From NCBI RefSeq assembly GCF_002078875.1, contig NC_034412.1:29671333-29735332 (forward strand): a DNA stretch of 64,000 bases. Reading direction: 5' to 3'. The notes beneath the pieces are model-generated. The model searched no databases. It saw nothing but the letters and a program-made list of their open reading frames with translations, and had not been told where the DNA came from. The DNA is from Numida meleagris (Eukaryota > Chordata > Aves > Galliformes > Numididae). Every line of letters begins with the position of its first letter. Within the stretch, counting starts at the first letter, position 1. Shown here piece by piece: positions 49,689 through 62,557 of this stretch. The position numbers and the translations under genes were made by a program.

Positions 49689-50149
49689 GAAGATCGTTAC
49701 CTGTTCCCTTTGAACCTGCTACCAATTTCTTTGATCTGTTTTTGGAGTTGAGGTCCCTCAGCCGAGGAAGATGAAGCAATGTCTCTCAATAAGCTTTGAA
49801 GAGGTATTTGTTGTTTAGTTTGTTTATACCAGACATCCAAATTCATTATCTTTTATTATTCCATCAATGTACTAGACCTGGAGAAAAGGGGATTGACAAG
49901 TAGTTGTTATGCTAATACAGCTTTATTAGTGTGTGAAACCAAAGCTTAAAATCAAGTACATCCTATCATTTTGACAGTTGGCCCAGCTGCTATTATGAAA
50001 TCCTTTCCTTGCTGTATGGCATGATGGCTGAAAATAGTCAGCTGCTTACATTTCAGCTCAGTATTATGTTTTCTTTGCTATTTATGTGACAGCTGTTAAA
50101 CAATGCTATGCGATTTTATAAAGACCAAATCATCCACACAAGTAGCCCC

Positions 50150-50245
50150 ACTGAGCTGGATTTCTGCTCAGTAATACAGGGGTAAATGCAGATTAGCTCC
50201 TTCAAAGGCAATGGAATAATTCCAGATTTACAGTGGTGTAACCAG
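50150..50245. repeat. Possible ancient amniote interspersed repeat
   Basis: CTCCTTCAAAGGCAATGGAA followed by AATTCCAGATTTACAGTGGT and GTAACC resembles a repeat common in turtle, crocodile and bird DNA (TTCAATGGA, then GATTTACACCAGTGTAA). The match is partial and from memory, so the family is left open. Confidence 0.35.
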
Positions 50246-53200
50246 GTCATAAACATTACTATGACTAGTTCTGAGGAAAAACAAACAAACAAACAAGCAG
50301 GCATTTGCTTAAACTCTCCCGAGAGAGTCTGGAAAGAATTGTTTTTGAGGTTATCATAAGCAATGGTCTAGGAGGCAGGAAAAACTGACTGTGAAACTTT
50401 TGAACCAGCAGTTGCTAATGAAGCAGAATTGCCAGATATCCTGACAGGGAATTTGGTAAAGAAAGAGGGATCTCAGTACTATATGTAGGTCTGTTGTCAG
50501 AACACCAGAGGAATAATTGTATAGGGAAACTGAGTGACTGCTGTGAGTAAATTTACAGATTATTTAGGAGAAATGGTAAACATAACAGGTAAGAATCACT
50601 GGCTTTAAGGCACTGCTTTTTGCATTTTAAGTCATCTTACAAGCCAGCCTACCATTTAGGTGACAACACACTAGTCTGAGAAACAACTGCCTGGGAAGAA
50701 AGCCAGGAGCTAAGAAAATTAGTAAAGGGAGAAAACATGTTCCATAAATGCTGAGCTTCAAAGAAGGTACGCTGTAGCCTGATATTCTTACAGTTTCCTT
50801 GGGACTGATATTCGTATCCTTAAAGCAATACACCTCTACGTGAACAACCGTTACTTCTTAATGAGAAAGTGAAAGATTTTGCATCTCTCCTTCCTTACAC
50901 TTTATTTCCTCCCTTGCTCCCCTTTCCTCTCCCTGCCCCAAAATAACAGGTTACACCAACCTTCTTTCAGCAAGGTTTAGAACTACAGACTTAGATACAA
51001 GTCCTTTCTTCTGTTTTGCTGCTGACTGCATCTTTTGAAAGGAAGCATACTTTTGTAGGTCTGCAGTCCTGTTTATTACCAAGCTATTCTCTAATTGTAG
51101 AGAATACTTTACAATTAGCCTACCAATAAACAAAACTGTAGACCACTAAATACTGTAGTTATAAATTTCTACAGGATTTTAGTTCTGCACCTTATTAGCC
51201 CGCCAAGATGAATGGTTGTATGCATTTTTTTGAATAACAACACATGTCATTACAAGAGTAGAGCCTGGACAGAAAAGAAAAAAGCAACCCTCTTGTATTG
51301 CATAAAAATGACTCAGAAGGGTGTAGCGTCCTCTGAAGATGCAGTGCTATATTTCACGGAGCTTGCAGGGATGGCTAGAGGAGAATTCCCCTTTAGAGAG
51401 CAAATATATTTTTAGGAACAGAGCTATAGGATAAAGTGTAGGGCTGCCAAAGAAGAACGTTTGCATTGTTTAGTAACCTATAATAAAATAAGGGAAAGAA
51501 ACTGGAATAATATGGCTGATCTAACTTGAACTTACTGCTTAGAGATGTTCATAGATCTTTCCTGTAATGTAAATTAAATAATCTTAATAAGCAAGGACTA
51601 TAAATGTGAATAAAGGAGAGCAGATCACACATCAGTGTTCTGTGAAGTGTACGTGAGCTCCAAGCTGCTTTTTAAAGAGCAAAATTAGAAATACTACCTC
51701 AGCTGAATTAATTGAAAGTCTCAATAAATTGGTGTAGCATAAAATTTGTTTTTACTTCCTTAAATTATGGGTTTTATGCATTAAATATGAACACATCCCC
51801 GAAGTTTGGCCAATGTAGTTGTCCTAGGGTATTAGGAAATTGAGATATTTTACAGCTAAAGGAAAGTGCATGTAAAAGGCATGAAACTTCAATGTATAAA
51901 AGGGAAGGGATAACTCTTGCAAACTTATCAGAACTGGCAAATTACTATACCTCTGGCACATTGAGCTAGCATGACCAGTGATGAGTAAAGCTTTTTGAGA
52001 TTGGAAATAATAAAACCCATTCCCATTCCTGCATGGGTCACAAGAAATTGAACACATTAGATGCTTAAACACAGCAGAAAGTTGTCTTTTCTTAAATGAT
52101 AAATTGCTTGGCAGCAAAGGAACCTCACCCAAAGTGATTTTATGCTCCTATTTTCTGTAAAATATGTGATTGGTTTTATGGTCATTTTACTTTATTTTAT
52201 TGCTTTCATATGGGTGCTTGTAATAAATTTTCTGCATTACTTTTACCAGTAGAACAATAAAAAATAATAATACAGTTGTATGGTGTTCCATACAACTCTG
52301 TCCCAGCTGAAACCAGGACATATGGTTGCTGAAATGATTTATTTTTGCAGATGTGTATATGTTATATATTTTGCCACTCAAAATGATTATTAATTTATTG
52401 CCTTAAAAGGTTGTTGAAACAATAAATACACACCCATTAAAATGGCATTATTGCTTTTTTAAAAGCCCTAAACACAAAAATGACCAATCAAGGACATTTA
52501 TAGAAATTCAGTTACTCTAATAAAATCAATAATAAAAAATAAAAATTATGTTATGTTATAATTCTTGTTATTAAATAATTGTAATAATTGCATCATTATA
52601 TAATTACCAACAAAAATGACATAAAATAACATAAGAAAATTGATCTAGAAAAGCAGGCAGCACTGTTTTTTTACCGATTGACATCAGTCTTTATGTCCAC
52701 AGGATGCATGGCTAGTTTCAGGTATAAAACAGAAATAATTCTGCTGGGACCTAATGCCAGTGAGGTTTTCCTGGTGTGCAGCCCAGCCCCATGCCGCTTT
52801 CCCCCACCTTCGGTATGGGTACTGTGCTGTAGAGAAGCTGCACTGCCTTTATGCCTACTGAAGGCTGCTGGTGGTGATACTCATCTCTAGAGAAATTGAT
52901 CTGTTGTTCAGTTTCTGCTTTTTGCCAGAGCAGCCCACTGGGGTCAAGGCTGTAATTTTAGACACTTCAATAAGAAAGAGAAGCATAAAGATCCTACTAT
53001 AACATACGGAGGGACCCTTGATTTAAGTGGCCAGACGTTTTGACAGCCATGATAGATTACAATTAAAACCTTATTCTTTTACGTATGTACAACTTCAGGA
53101 ATGAGAGGTGAGGGAAGAGCTTTCCCTGAGTGTGAAACACTGCTGCACAGAGGCTGGTGCCTTCCCCAGGGCTTCTCTGCTGCCCATGGCAGGATCTGTG

Positions 53201-53302
53201 TCCCGGGCTTGGCCAAATACCTCCAAAGAACCTCAGGGGTTTGCAAGTGCTGTTAGAAAAAATGCCCTGTACTTACCACACACTGAAAGGTTTCTTCTGT
53301 TT

Positions 53303-53307
53303 GGTTG
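53303..53307. repeat. Target-site duplication, left (GGTTG)
   Basis: Directly precedes the LTR terminus TGTCAATGG and is identical to 53821-53825. Confidence 0.85.
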
Positions 53308-53820
53308 TGTCAATGGCTTAGGGGCTGGTTTGGCCTGGTTCCGTGACTAATGGGGCAGGGGACCCACAGGCTCATGCCCCAGGAAAGGTAAAAGGGAAAA
53401 AAGGGTAGGGAGATGGGCCTAAGAACAAAACAACAGCAACGATCTGAGGAGAAACAAACTAATTTACTAAATAAGATATCGGAATGCAAAATAACACAAT
53501 ATAATACAATATAATTACAATTAAGCTAATAAATCCAATACAGTGTGAGAGAGTGTCCAAAATTAAGGTAGGCCTTACTCTAATACCAACAGTGAGACAG
53601 CTGGGGAGCAAGACACTGCCGAGACGAGAGAGGGGACAAGAAGAAGGGACGTCCCGTGATCTGCAAACAGTTTTATCTTTCCCTCTGACCAAAAAATGGT
53701 AACGGGGCAGCAAAGTCCTCTGGGGAATGTAGTAGTTCTTCTCTTCTGAGATCCAGGTACATACACTACATGATGTTATGATGTGGAATACCAATAACTA
53801 AAAATCATAAAACCCTGGCA
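53308..53820. mobile_element. Solo LTR of an endogenous retrovirus-like element
   Basis: This 513-base element starts TGTCAATGG and ends CCCTGGCA, the TG...CA termini of an LTR, with imperfect terminal inversion (TGTCA/TGGCA). It is flanked on both sides by the direct repeat GGTTG (53303-53307 and 53821-53825), a 5-bp target duplication typical of ERVL-like or class I elements. No gag, pol or env sequence adjoins it, so it is a recombined solo LTR. Direction is undecided: there is an AATAAA on the plus strand at 53528-53533 and a TATA-like AGATAAAA on the minus strand at 53678-53671. The left end is shared with the copy at 45299. Confidence 0.85.
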
Positions 53821-53825
53821 GGTTG
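53821..53825. repeat. Target-site duplication, right (GGTTG)
   Basis: Directly follows the LTR terminus CCCTGGCA and is identical to 53303-53307. Confidence 0.85.
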
Positions 53826-56800
53826 TCATGCACACAAATCTGATGGAAAAGAAACAGGGCTGGGGTATGTCCACTAGGGTCATTTTAGTCTACTGTACAC
53901 AGCCATGGAGAAGGAGTGTCAGTATGCAGTCTCTCCTCTTCCCTAACATTCTCTGTGGCCTGCAGCCTTTGATCTACCCTTAATGCAAGTGCCTTTAGGC
54001 TTCTTTCTGTAGGAAAGAAGCGTTACTATGAGTGGGGCGTTCCATTACATTCTATAAGCTATTAGGTTTTTCTTTCTTATATCTCATAGTGGAAGCCTTC
54101 CACCATGCATTTACCATGGAATTCAAAATTTCTTGCTAACCAGTGTTCTGGCTTACCATGCAGGAATGAGAGTAGAGAGCAGCCTACTGCAAACCATTGA
54201 TAAGGGTTTTGCTTTTTATTTTTCACTTTTTTTTTTGCAAGCGCACCATGCTTATTTGATATGTCATCAGTCACATTTGACATGACAGTCTTAGGATGAA
54301 TCTTTCTTTCCTACAAAATAAAGTTGTTTTTTTTTTTTTTTTTTTTTACCTACAGACATTTCAGGGTATTTCTTTGCCCTTCACAGAAGACCTTTAAGAA
54401 TTCAGAGCTGCAAGTGAAGTAACAAGTTAAGTAAATATTGAAATGTGTGCCCTTTGCCTTCATACGCTTTTTTTTTTTTTTTTACATTAGAATGAAAACT
54501 GAATTAATGTTGTGTGGTCTTTTCCTTTAATTTTCTTCAATATGCCATTCATTTTCCAGTTTCTTTAATATTTGCCATACCTTGCAGAGCACAGAAAATT
54601 ATCAATTTCTTGCTCAGGTTAATCACTTTTGTGGTAGAGGTGAATCTATATCAAGGCTAGTGTCTGAATCACACACATGCATACTCTCTTTTTCTTGAAT
54701 ACTGTTCTAATTTGATTGCAGTTAACCGTGGTTGTTAATGAACATGGTCAGAATGGGCAAGAAAAAACTTTCACTTCAGACTTGCCAGAAAACAGTATTC
54801 AGCACCGCTGTGCTGTGCTGACTGATGGAACATGTGCTCTTTAACAACAAGTGAAGTCCAACAAGAGGAAAGCCACTTACCATAGGAATGTGTACAAACT
54901 CCCTATCAGAACTTGCTGCTTCTTCACATCTCAAAAACTAAAGCCTTCAAGTATGCTTGTTTCTTTTCTTATACACTGAGCCCAATAAAATAAAAGCATC
55001 TGATTGATTGGCAAGTATGCCAGCTGTGCAGGTATCTGGCATTAACATACATGTCAGAACATGTTAAACAGCTTGCCTGCTTAATACATAAGGAAAATCC
55101 CCTAAGGAAAACATCTCAGTTTTTGCCAGCGATTTGAATTTCCGTTGAGCTCAGTTCTATAGTCTGTTCATTCCTTGCTGAAGAGAAACTCGTGTTTAAT
55201 TTGATGGGCATTTGACTTGTTCAATCAATTTGGATAAGGAAGGCAGCATTTAGTCCAGTGCCTTTAATAGATAAAAGACTCCTGAAGTCTGCAATCAATT
55301 TTGGAAGCCAATTCCTCACAGATCTTCGAAAGGACCAACGAGCATATTTTGTTTCAACTTTGGGATACCAATGGCTTTTATTACTTCATGAAAATGAGTG
55401 TTCATGTGTCTGAAGTAAAATGATGCAAAGAAGCAGTGATGTTCTTCATAGTCCCAGTAAAACTTGCATTAGCAAACTTTCCAATTAACCTATGATCCAC
55501 AGCTTGATGATGCAGTGATCACTCAAAGATGTTGCAGTTGCCCCAGAGGAATCTAAAGTGTCTAAAGTGCTAGATGCATTTATCAAAGAGTCTGCTTTTC
55601 ACCGTGCCATATACTGTTTTAAGTTCATTCTCCGTCTGCATTAATGGCTGGTTTAACTAAAATGCATTCTCAAGCTGAGTGGTCTCTAGAAAATCTGACA
55701 ATAAGTGAAGACAACCCCTGTGACGTGGGGTGCAAATGCACACATCGTTGCTGCTTTAGTTTAGAAGCAGCTCAGGCAGAAATCGATATGTAAGTGAGGC
55801 AGAAGGGAGGTGTCAGACAAGATGAACTGTCTTGTTCATCTCCTTATATCCAAGCCCCAAATGGCTAATGCACTTGGCTGCCAATCTTGCATCTGTTTTA
55901 AAAGATTTTGATACATCATTAAGCAGTCTTCAGGTATGAGCTCCCACTTTAAGGCAGTTTTTGAAAAAAAAAAAAAGGGTGCTGGACTCCACTTAGCCAT
56001 TTTTGTCCTCCAGAAACCACAGCAAATATAGGTAAAAATCAGTATTAGTGTCTTAAATTCTAGGTTACTCTTAAAGGAAGTACGTAATGAATGACATACA
56101 ATAGAAGAAAATGACGTGTTCATGTTTTGGCATTGCTGGACTGGGTAGGGAGCAGAGGCAGCCTGCAGTAGCCCTCTTTGATCTGATGCTGCAGCTGATG
56201 GCCAGCTTGTGGGATGTCAAAGGACCTGGCCCCAGTAGCACCTATAGGTGCATCGAGCAGAGCTGAAGCAGTACCTACATTGCTGCTACCTGTCTTGCCT
56301 CATTCCTGACCCACCAAAAAAAGGCAGGGACAGGTTTACACCCAAAAACAAGAAGTCCAGCTTCTCAGTTTTATCTTAGAAATCACTTAGTGCCTTGAGT
56401 GAAACAAATGAAAAAATAGTAGTACAAGTTGTCTCTGGCATCAGACAACAGACAAGCAGTAAGATACATTTTAAATAAAGAAAGCGGACTTCTTTTTTCC
56501 CTACAATCCTTGCCAGTGCAACAGTACAGTAGATGTGAGCTGCTGTGTTTTCCTTAGGTTGTTGTTGTTGTTGCTTGTTTAATTCTTACTTGACCTATTC
56601 AGGAACAACTGCTTTTTTTTATATATTTATTTTGCCTTGGTGATGCAGGCACAATCAGTAATTACTGTATTAAAATCTACTGTCTCTCTGCAACTTGATA
56701 GCTTGTCCTTACACCATCTCATCTACCCAGGAAAACTCTTTCAGTATTTAAAATATAATGTTGTGTATGTATCAGGTCAGAAAAATAACAGCCATCCTAG

Positions 56801-57890
56801 CTGGAAATCACCTTCCGTAATAATTTTTGTAATAATTTTTAGTGGGGTTCAGATTATACCCCTTTCCTTTGTTATTCTCAGACCTGTGAGATTTCCATAT
56901 TACATACTGAGTAATATTTATAAATAATCTTACTTTGATACCTTTTCAAAACTAACTTCTATTATTCAGAAGGACTGGCACATGTATTTTATACTCCTAG
57001 CTTTATGCAGTGTTTTTGGAGTTAAAAACTTAGAAATTGCAGAATAGGGTGAAACAAGTTATCCCTGATGCAATTCAATGGAAATAATCAGAATTACTTT
57101 GGAGATGAACTTAGAGCTTGTTTTGATATCACTTATGTCTGCACTAAAAGGTAACCTATTTGATTTTTTTGAAAATTATTGAAGTCATTAAAGAGCATCT
57201 GCTAAATTGTATTTTACTTATTTTGTTATTCTAATAATTTCACAAATATGAAAAATACTAACATTACATATTAACATGCGTAGCATGCAAGGAGGTCGTA
57301 TTCAGTGTGAATCTTTATTGGATGAACTGTGGACCTTAAAGGCAGAACCTGTAAAAATAATTTAGTTGAGGGATTTTATGACGCTAAAGACACAAGTCTC
57401 AAAGACTTGAAGCTAAAATAGCAACATGATCACGCATTCCTTATTCTCATCAGAAAGACCAGCAATTTTAAATGACTTTTTGTCTTCTTGAAATTCAATA
57501 TCTTTTTTGTCAAAGAAACCACCAGGAGAAACTAAGAAAGTGTCTTGGAATACACTGAGTAGCTTAAAGTCCTTCAGATTTTCTCGACAAAATTATTTCC
57601 TTACTTAACTGTAGAGTTTACAAGCAGCTAAGAAGTAAATCTTTCCGAGTTCAGTGTCAAAGCTCATAAATTTAAACTCAGATACTGCAGAAAATGGAAA
57701 GGCTTCTGTCAGAGTGAAAAATATTAGTTTGCCTCTTCCATTCTGAATATGATGACGTATCAGAAATGAAATAAAAGTTTTGAGGTGAGTGAACATGGAC
57801 AAGGTACTGAGACCATTGTCTGTAGTTTTCATCAGTATCTGTTTTATTAATTTAAGATAATTTGCCATTTAGTTTTTAAGCAGTGCTTCT
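53826..57890. other. Intergenic, no gene seen
   Basis: Holds T21 at 54327-54347, T16 at 54468-54483 and an A-run near 55964-55976. The open frames are short or unlike known proteins. Confidence 0.6.
54327..54347. repeat. Poly-T run
   Basis: An uninterrupted T tract of 21 bases. A second run of 16 bases lies at 54468-54483. Confidence 0.9.
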
Positions 57891-58200
57891 TGATCTCCTT
57901 CTATGACCAGCTGACCAGCCTAGTAGATGAGGAAAAGGCTGTGGACGTAGTCTGCCTGGATTTTAGTAAAGTCTTTGACACTGTCACCCACAGCATTCTC
58001 CTGGAGAAGCTGGCAGCTCTTGGCTTAGGTGGGTGTGCTCTTTGCTGGGTAAAGAATTGGCTGGATGGCTGAGCCCAGAGAGTGATGGTAAATGGAGTTA
58101 AATCCAGCTGGCGACCGGTCACAAGTGGTGCTCCACAGGGATCGGTAACGGGGCCTGTCCTATTTAATATCTTTATTGAAGATCTGGATGAGGGAATTTT
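57891..58200 (+). pseudogene. CR1 reverse-transcriptase remnant
   Basis: Covers reverse-transcriptase fingers and palm motifs only. A TGA (58070-58072) replaces a codon between NWLDG and AQRVMVNGV, and the second catalytic box is deleted. Non-functional. Confidence 0.85.
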
Positions 58201-58319
58201 CAAGATGCAATTGGACAAGGTGCTAGATAATGTCATCTAGGCTCTCTTTTCCCATGAAAGGGTGAACCTGGTGATCATTCAGGATCCCTTCCAGCCTGGG
58301 CTGTTCTGTGGATCTATGG
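57891..58319 (+). mobile_element. CR1 LINE, 5'-truncated and internally deleted
   Basis: The first 310 bases encode a reverse-transcriptase segment with VDVVCLDFSKVFDTV (palm, first catalytic Asp box) and GAPQGSV (PQG box), broken by a stop in the DG-AQ linker. At about 58200 the sequence jumps to a CR1 3' tail (CAGGATCCCTTCCAGCCTGG, CTATGG). The FADD box and the rest of ORF2 are missing, so about 1 kb was lost or the two parts were joined by template switching. Confidence 0.9.
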
Positions 58320-60042
58320 TTCTCATCCGTGATACAAACCTCAGCTCTCTCTAACTGCTAACAATTATGCATATAGAGAAATTACAGTTGTTCAGTTGCC
58401 TAAGTTAAGAAGTTGCTTAGCTAAAGTGTTAGTTCTTCCCTTTGGTGCCTAAGTTCCATTCCCCCAAAACCTGAAGACAGCAAGGGATCTGGGACATAAA
58501 GGAGTCACGGTTTAAAAAAGAGGAGTCAGGATGTGGCTGGGACATTGGCAGCTGTGGGTGGCAGATTCAAGGCACAGGTTAGACACAGTTTAGCAGCATA
58601 TCCTTCCTGTAAGAATGAAACAATTACAGAAATAATAACATACACCAGGGTAGCATATGAAACCCATTGCAGTTTTTTTGTATTATGTAAAATGAAACTT
58701 GCCTGCCTACTGTAAGATGAACTTTAGCTACTGTTGGCCTATTGAAAATTCTCTTTGGTTTGACTTTGAAAGAGACCTCCAACTTGCTTTTTTATATTTT
58801 AAAGCAGTACAATTTTTTAAGCTAGTTATTTTACAGCCTGAGATAATGATGATTCATTCAGTTTGCCTTTCTAGAGCATTACGTGCTGAAATTATCACCA
58901 AGGTAATTAAATGTTTGTTATCAGGCAATAATAAAACATAGTAATCTCTAGCAATTATGAAGGCCTTAGAACCTGAGGTTAAGATCAGCTAGGAAAAGAA
59001 AAAGTTGAATGTTTTAAGTAATAAATTTTCTTGAAAAACAGTCTTGCTTTGTGCCCTATCTTGATAATTACATTTTGGCTAAAAAATTTTTTTGTCATTG
59101 AGTTCCCTGGCAATAAGCTTAACATCTTATTTAATATTCCAGCTTCACTGCATTTGGACTGTTTTATGGTGTATTGTGTTACATGCTTTAGGGAGACTTC
59201 TGTGCTGTTGTGATGGATCTGCTTTGAAAGATCAGTGATTCTTTTATGATTCTGCAGAAAGCACAGTGTTCCGTGTTTGTGGTTTGCCAAATAATTCTTT
59301 TGTTTTAAATAGTGTATTATTTTAACAAACTATATATACAAATAATTTCAGAGTATTGTATTTATATGAAATTTATTTGTAAATATTTCTCATTTACATG
59401 TACTATAATATGCATAATAGGTCTATAATATACATAGCAAATACTATGTATATGGTGTGTGTATATGCTGTATAGTTATATAACTATATAGCTATTTAGC
59501 AGAAATATCTACAATCACATTCAAAATATTCTTTTTTTAGAGTTAGTATAGCTCTATATTATTATGCACATTAATGGGGAGATTAATGTGTTGTTTCTTT
59601 TCTGTTGAAGGGAACACAGGCAGACAAGCACGTTTTGTTAAGCTGCTGCTGCATTTTTAGTAAAAATTCCATAAATTTAGTAAAATGGAATGAATTGAGT
59701 GTATTAAGTATAATGAATTGAATGAATTTAGGCAATATTTTTCCATCAGAGCAACCAACTGGATTTCAGCAATAAATTGGACACATATGGGCTGATGCAA
59801 AGATTTTGATGGTCCCACCTGAAGACAAGCAAGTACGAACAGAATCTGGCATCTGGACTTTGATGAAAATAGACAATTAGGGCTCAGCCTGTGTGCTCAA
59901 ATTGATTTAGTTAAACACTGACACACTTAGATTAGCTGAGAACTAAAAGGTCCATCTTTTGAACTGAGTATCCAGTGATGTTAAGAAAGGCTGTTTGTTC
60001 AAACTTTCTGTATATTTTGGGTGCATAGTTGACAAGGATGAG
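58320..60042. other. Intergenic, AT-rich, no gene seen
   Basis: Very AT-rich, with TA-palindromic sequence at 59390-59500 and no recognised gene or mobile element. Confidence 0.6.
59471..59488. repeat. Perfect 18-base AT palindrome
   Basis: TATAGTTATATAACTATA reads the same on both strands. It sits in a TA-rich stretch (59390-59500). Confidence 0.85.
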
Positions 60043-60470
60043 ATCACAGAGTCATGGAATCATCTAGGTCAGAAAAGACCTCCAAGGTCATCAAGTATAA
60101 ACACCAACCTGACCTACTGAGAGCAGTGAGGCCTCCCCTCATCTTCCTCCAGAAAAAAACAACCCCTGTTCTCTCAGTTGCTCCTCATATGTATTGTGTT
60201 CTAATCTCTTCACCAGCCATATTGTCTGTCACTAGATGGTGGCCTTCTTGGCCACCTGGGCATGGTTCTGGCTCATGTTCAGCTAGCTGCTGACCAGCAG
60301 CCCCAGGTCCTTTTCTGCTGAGCAGCTTTCCAGCCACTCTTCCTCAAGCATTTAATGCTGCATGGAGTTGTTATGATCTAAGTGCAGGATTTTGGCCCAT
60401 CACTCTAGGCCTTGGACTAGGTCTCACTCTAGGCAGTTGGATTCAGCCTATCAGTTATATAGCATTTTCC
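60043..60470 (-). mobile_element. CR1 LINE fragment, minus strand
   Basis: Read in reverse, the element ends with ATGATTCCATGACTCTGTGA. The plus strand shows its complement at the left, with TCAGAAAAGACCTCCAAGGT. Further right come CAGCAGCCCCAGGTCCTTTT and AGTGCAGGATTTTGGCCC, complements of the CR1 region before the 3'UTR. It is diverged with no usable frame, and the right limit is approximate. Confidence 0.85.
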
Positions 60471-62524
60471 CTAAACAACAGGCTGGCAGAGAGAGGTGGA
60501 GTGAGCGGTATCTTGGCACCAGAGATACCTGTGGTGTCTCTCAGGAAGGTCAGTGAACTTTACTTCCCTCCAGACTCTGTCTGCATAGCTGTCCATCTCC
60601 ACTGGCACAAGCCTCCTCACTGGAAGGATTTGAAGCAGCCAATGTTACAACTCCTCATGGTAAAGGGATGGCTGAAGCTACTGAGGTTGTTCTGGTTCAT
60701 ATCTGTTTGCAGTTTGACTCAGAAACTGGTTCAGTCTCTGTCCCATTTTGAAGAAAAAAAGGAAGTCCAGAGTATTTTGAGGCTTGTATTTCATCCAAGT
60801 TCCTTATCAGAGATCTCCAGCTGTTTCTGCCATCTTTGAGTACAGGATGAATCTGATCCTATTTCTTCCGTGTCACTGTATCAACATCTAATCCTCTACT
60901 GGGAAAAAGAGGAGCCTGTGGAGTTATGCCAGTTTACCTTAGCAAGGAATCTTCATTATTCTCCTTCACCTACAGGAAAGGGGTGGAAAACCTCACAGAG
61001 GAAGACAGAGAGTGAAGTAATTAATTTGCAGGTCTTGGCATATGGCTGGGAGAAGGGTGGCTGGGGAGGTTGGGAAGGCAAAGATTTCAGAAGCCTTGGT
61101 CAGCCTTCCTCTGGATGTCAGCAACAACTGAAGACTTTCTTCAGACTTATCTGGACTATGTGTTTCTTTCTTTCTTGAAACGTGTATTTTCTTCACGTGA
61201 GGAGTCTTTCCTATCATGGGACACCTAGCTGCAGGAGAAGGCCTCTGATATCTCCCTGCAGCCAGCCTCTGCCTCTGCGGGTGGGCTGGCTCTTTCCTCG
61301 CATGCTCTCTCAAAGGATCTCCAGCACCAAAGTGCCCCTTTCAAGCATGAACCGTAACAACTCTTACTCTTGAAAGTCAGTATGACTCCCATAATTTATT
61401 CATCCCAAGATGTATTCATCCATTCATTATTTATTTGCATTTGTTTTACTACTATCATTACCATTTCATAAACAGCAGTGCAGAGAGAAAGTTGGGACAT
61501 TACAGAGAGAGTTCGTTGCTAGAGGAAGGTCTCGGGCTTGCTTCTTCTTGGCCACTGGTCACCTCCAGGATTTTTAAAAAGGCTTATTACAAAGAAAACA
61601 AAAGTTCTTTTCTCCTTTCCTTTTTCTAGGTAAATGAAAGCCTTTTGTCCCAAGTAAAGTCTTATTCACAGTCATTTATAGTCTTTTAATATGATGAGGC
61701 CACTAGACCATTCCGAAGCAATGGAGGATTCTGCCGTGTGCAGAAGATGAGATGAAGGGGCTCTTGAGATTGCAGGTCCAGCATCTTCTCTCCCCAGTTC
61801 AATCTGTGAATGCAGGTTTCTGCAGGTAGAAGTACTGAACTGGTTTAAGGCCTACTCAGTTGATGAGTAGATTTAGACTTACTATTTCATAATATTGCTG
61901 TAATCTGGTGTGCTTATTACAAGGGAAATGGAAAACTGTGTTGAAAGGAAAAAGGAGTAAATCCAGTGCAGAATGTCAGCTCTTCTATGCCGTTCCTTCA
62001 CAGGTTCAATTGCACAGGGTCTGGGCAGATGGTTTGGAGCCATCAGTTTACTGTGGCTCAACTGTGGTAGCTCACTGTCTCAATACGCTCACGAATCAGC
62101 TGCAAGGTAACATGAATTGGCTTAAGCCACCTTCATGATTGCTGTGTGGAGAGAGAAGTTCAAATATCAGGTACATTAAGGCACAGCACTGACAGCCAGT
62201 GGGTTCCCATTAGGGAACTTGAGCCTTTCTGTAGCACAACGCTTTCTGAAATGTGTTATTGACTTTATAAAAGCCATAGCAGCTTTGTTCTTAGTACTGC
62301 CCTCTAGACCTGCTTCTTTCAAACAATATACAGTCCTATTGTAAATCAATGTCCAAAACCACTGCGGCAGTACTACTTTCATCTGGAGGAACCATTTTGT
62401 AGAAAAGGGAGGTTTCTTTTTAAAAAAGTATTCTTAATTTTGTAAGGAATCCTTCTGAGCCTTTTCAGTCAGCCAGATCATTCACTTCATAGTACAGAAA
62501 CATGGATTTGTTATTCATTTTTTC

Positions 62525-62557
62525 AAAAAAAAAAAAAAGAAAGAAAGAAAGAAAAAG
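62525..62557. repeat. Poly-A / (GAAA)n microsatellite
   Basis: An A14 run followed by four GAAA units. No element was recognised next to it. Confidence 0.85.

Larger units (their letters stand above)
48072..53307. other. Intergenic, microsatellites, no gene seen
   Basis: A GC-richer patch at 48180-48740, T26 at 49225-49250, an A/AAT-rich run at 49611-49688, a possible ancient repeat at 50150-50245 and very AT-rich sequence at 52380-52640. No coding exon could be supported. Confidence 0.6.

Noticed and set aside
53459..53794. 111-codon minus-strand frame
   Set aside because: It lies wholly inside the solo LTR and does not resemble any retroviral or host protein.
60501..60839. 112-codon plus-strand frame next to a CR1
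   Set aside because: No family resemblance. It directly adjoins a reverse-oriented CR1 and is probably chance.
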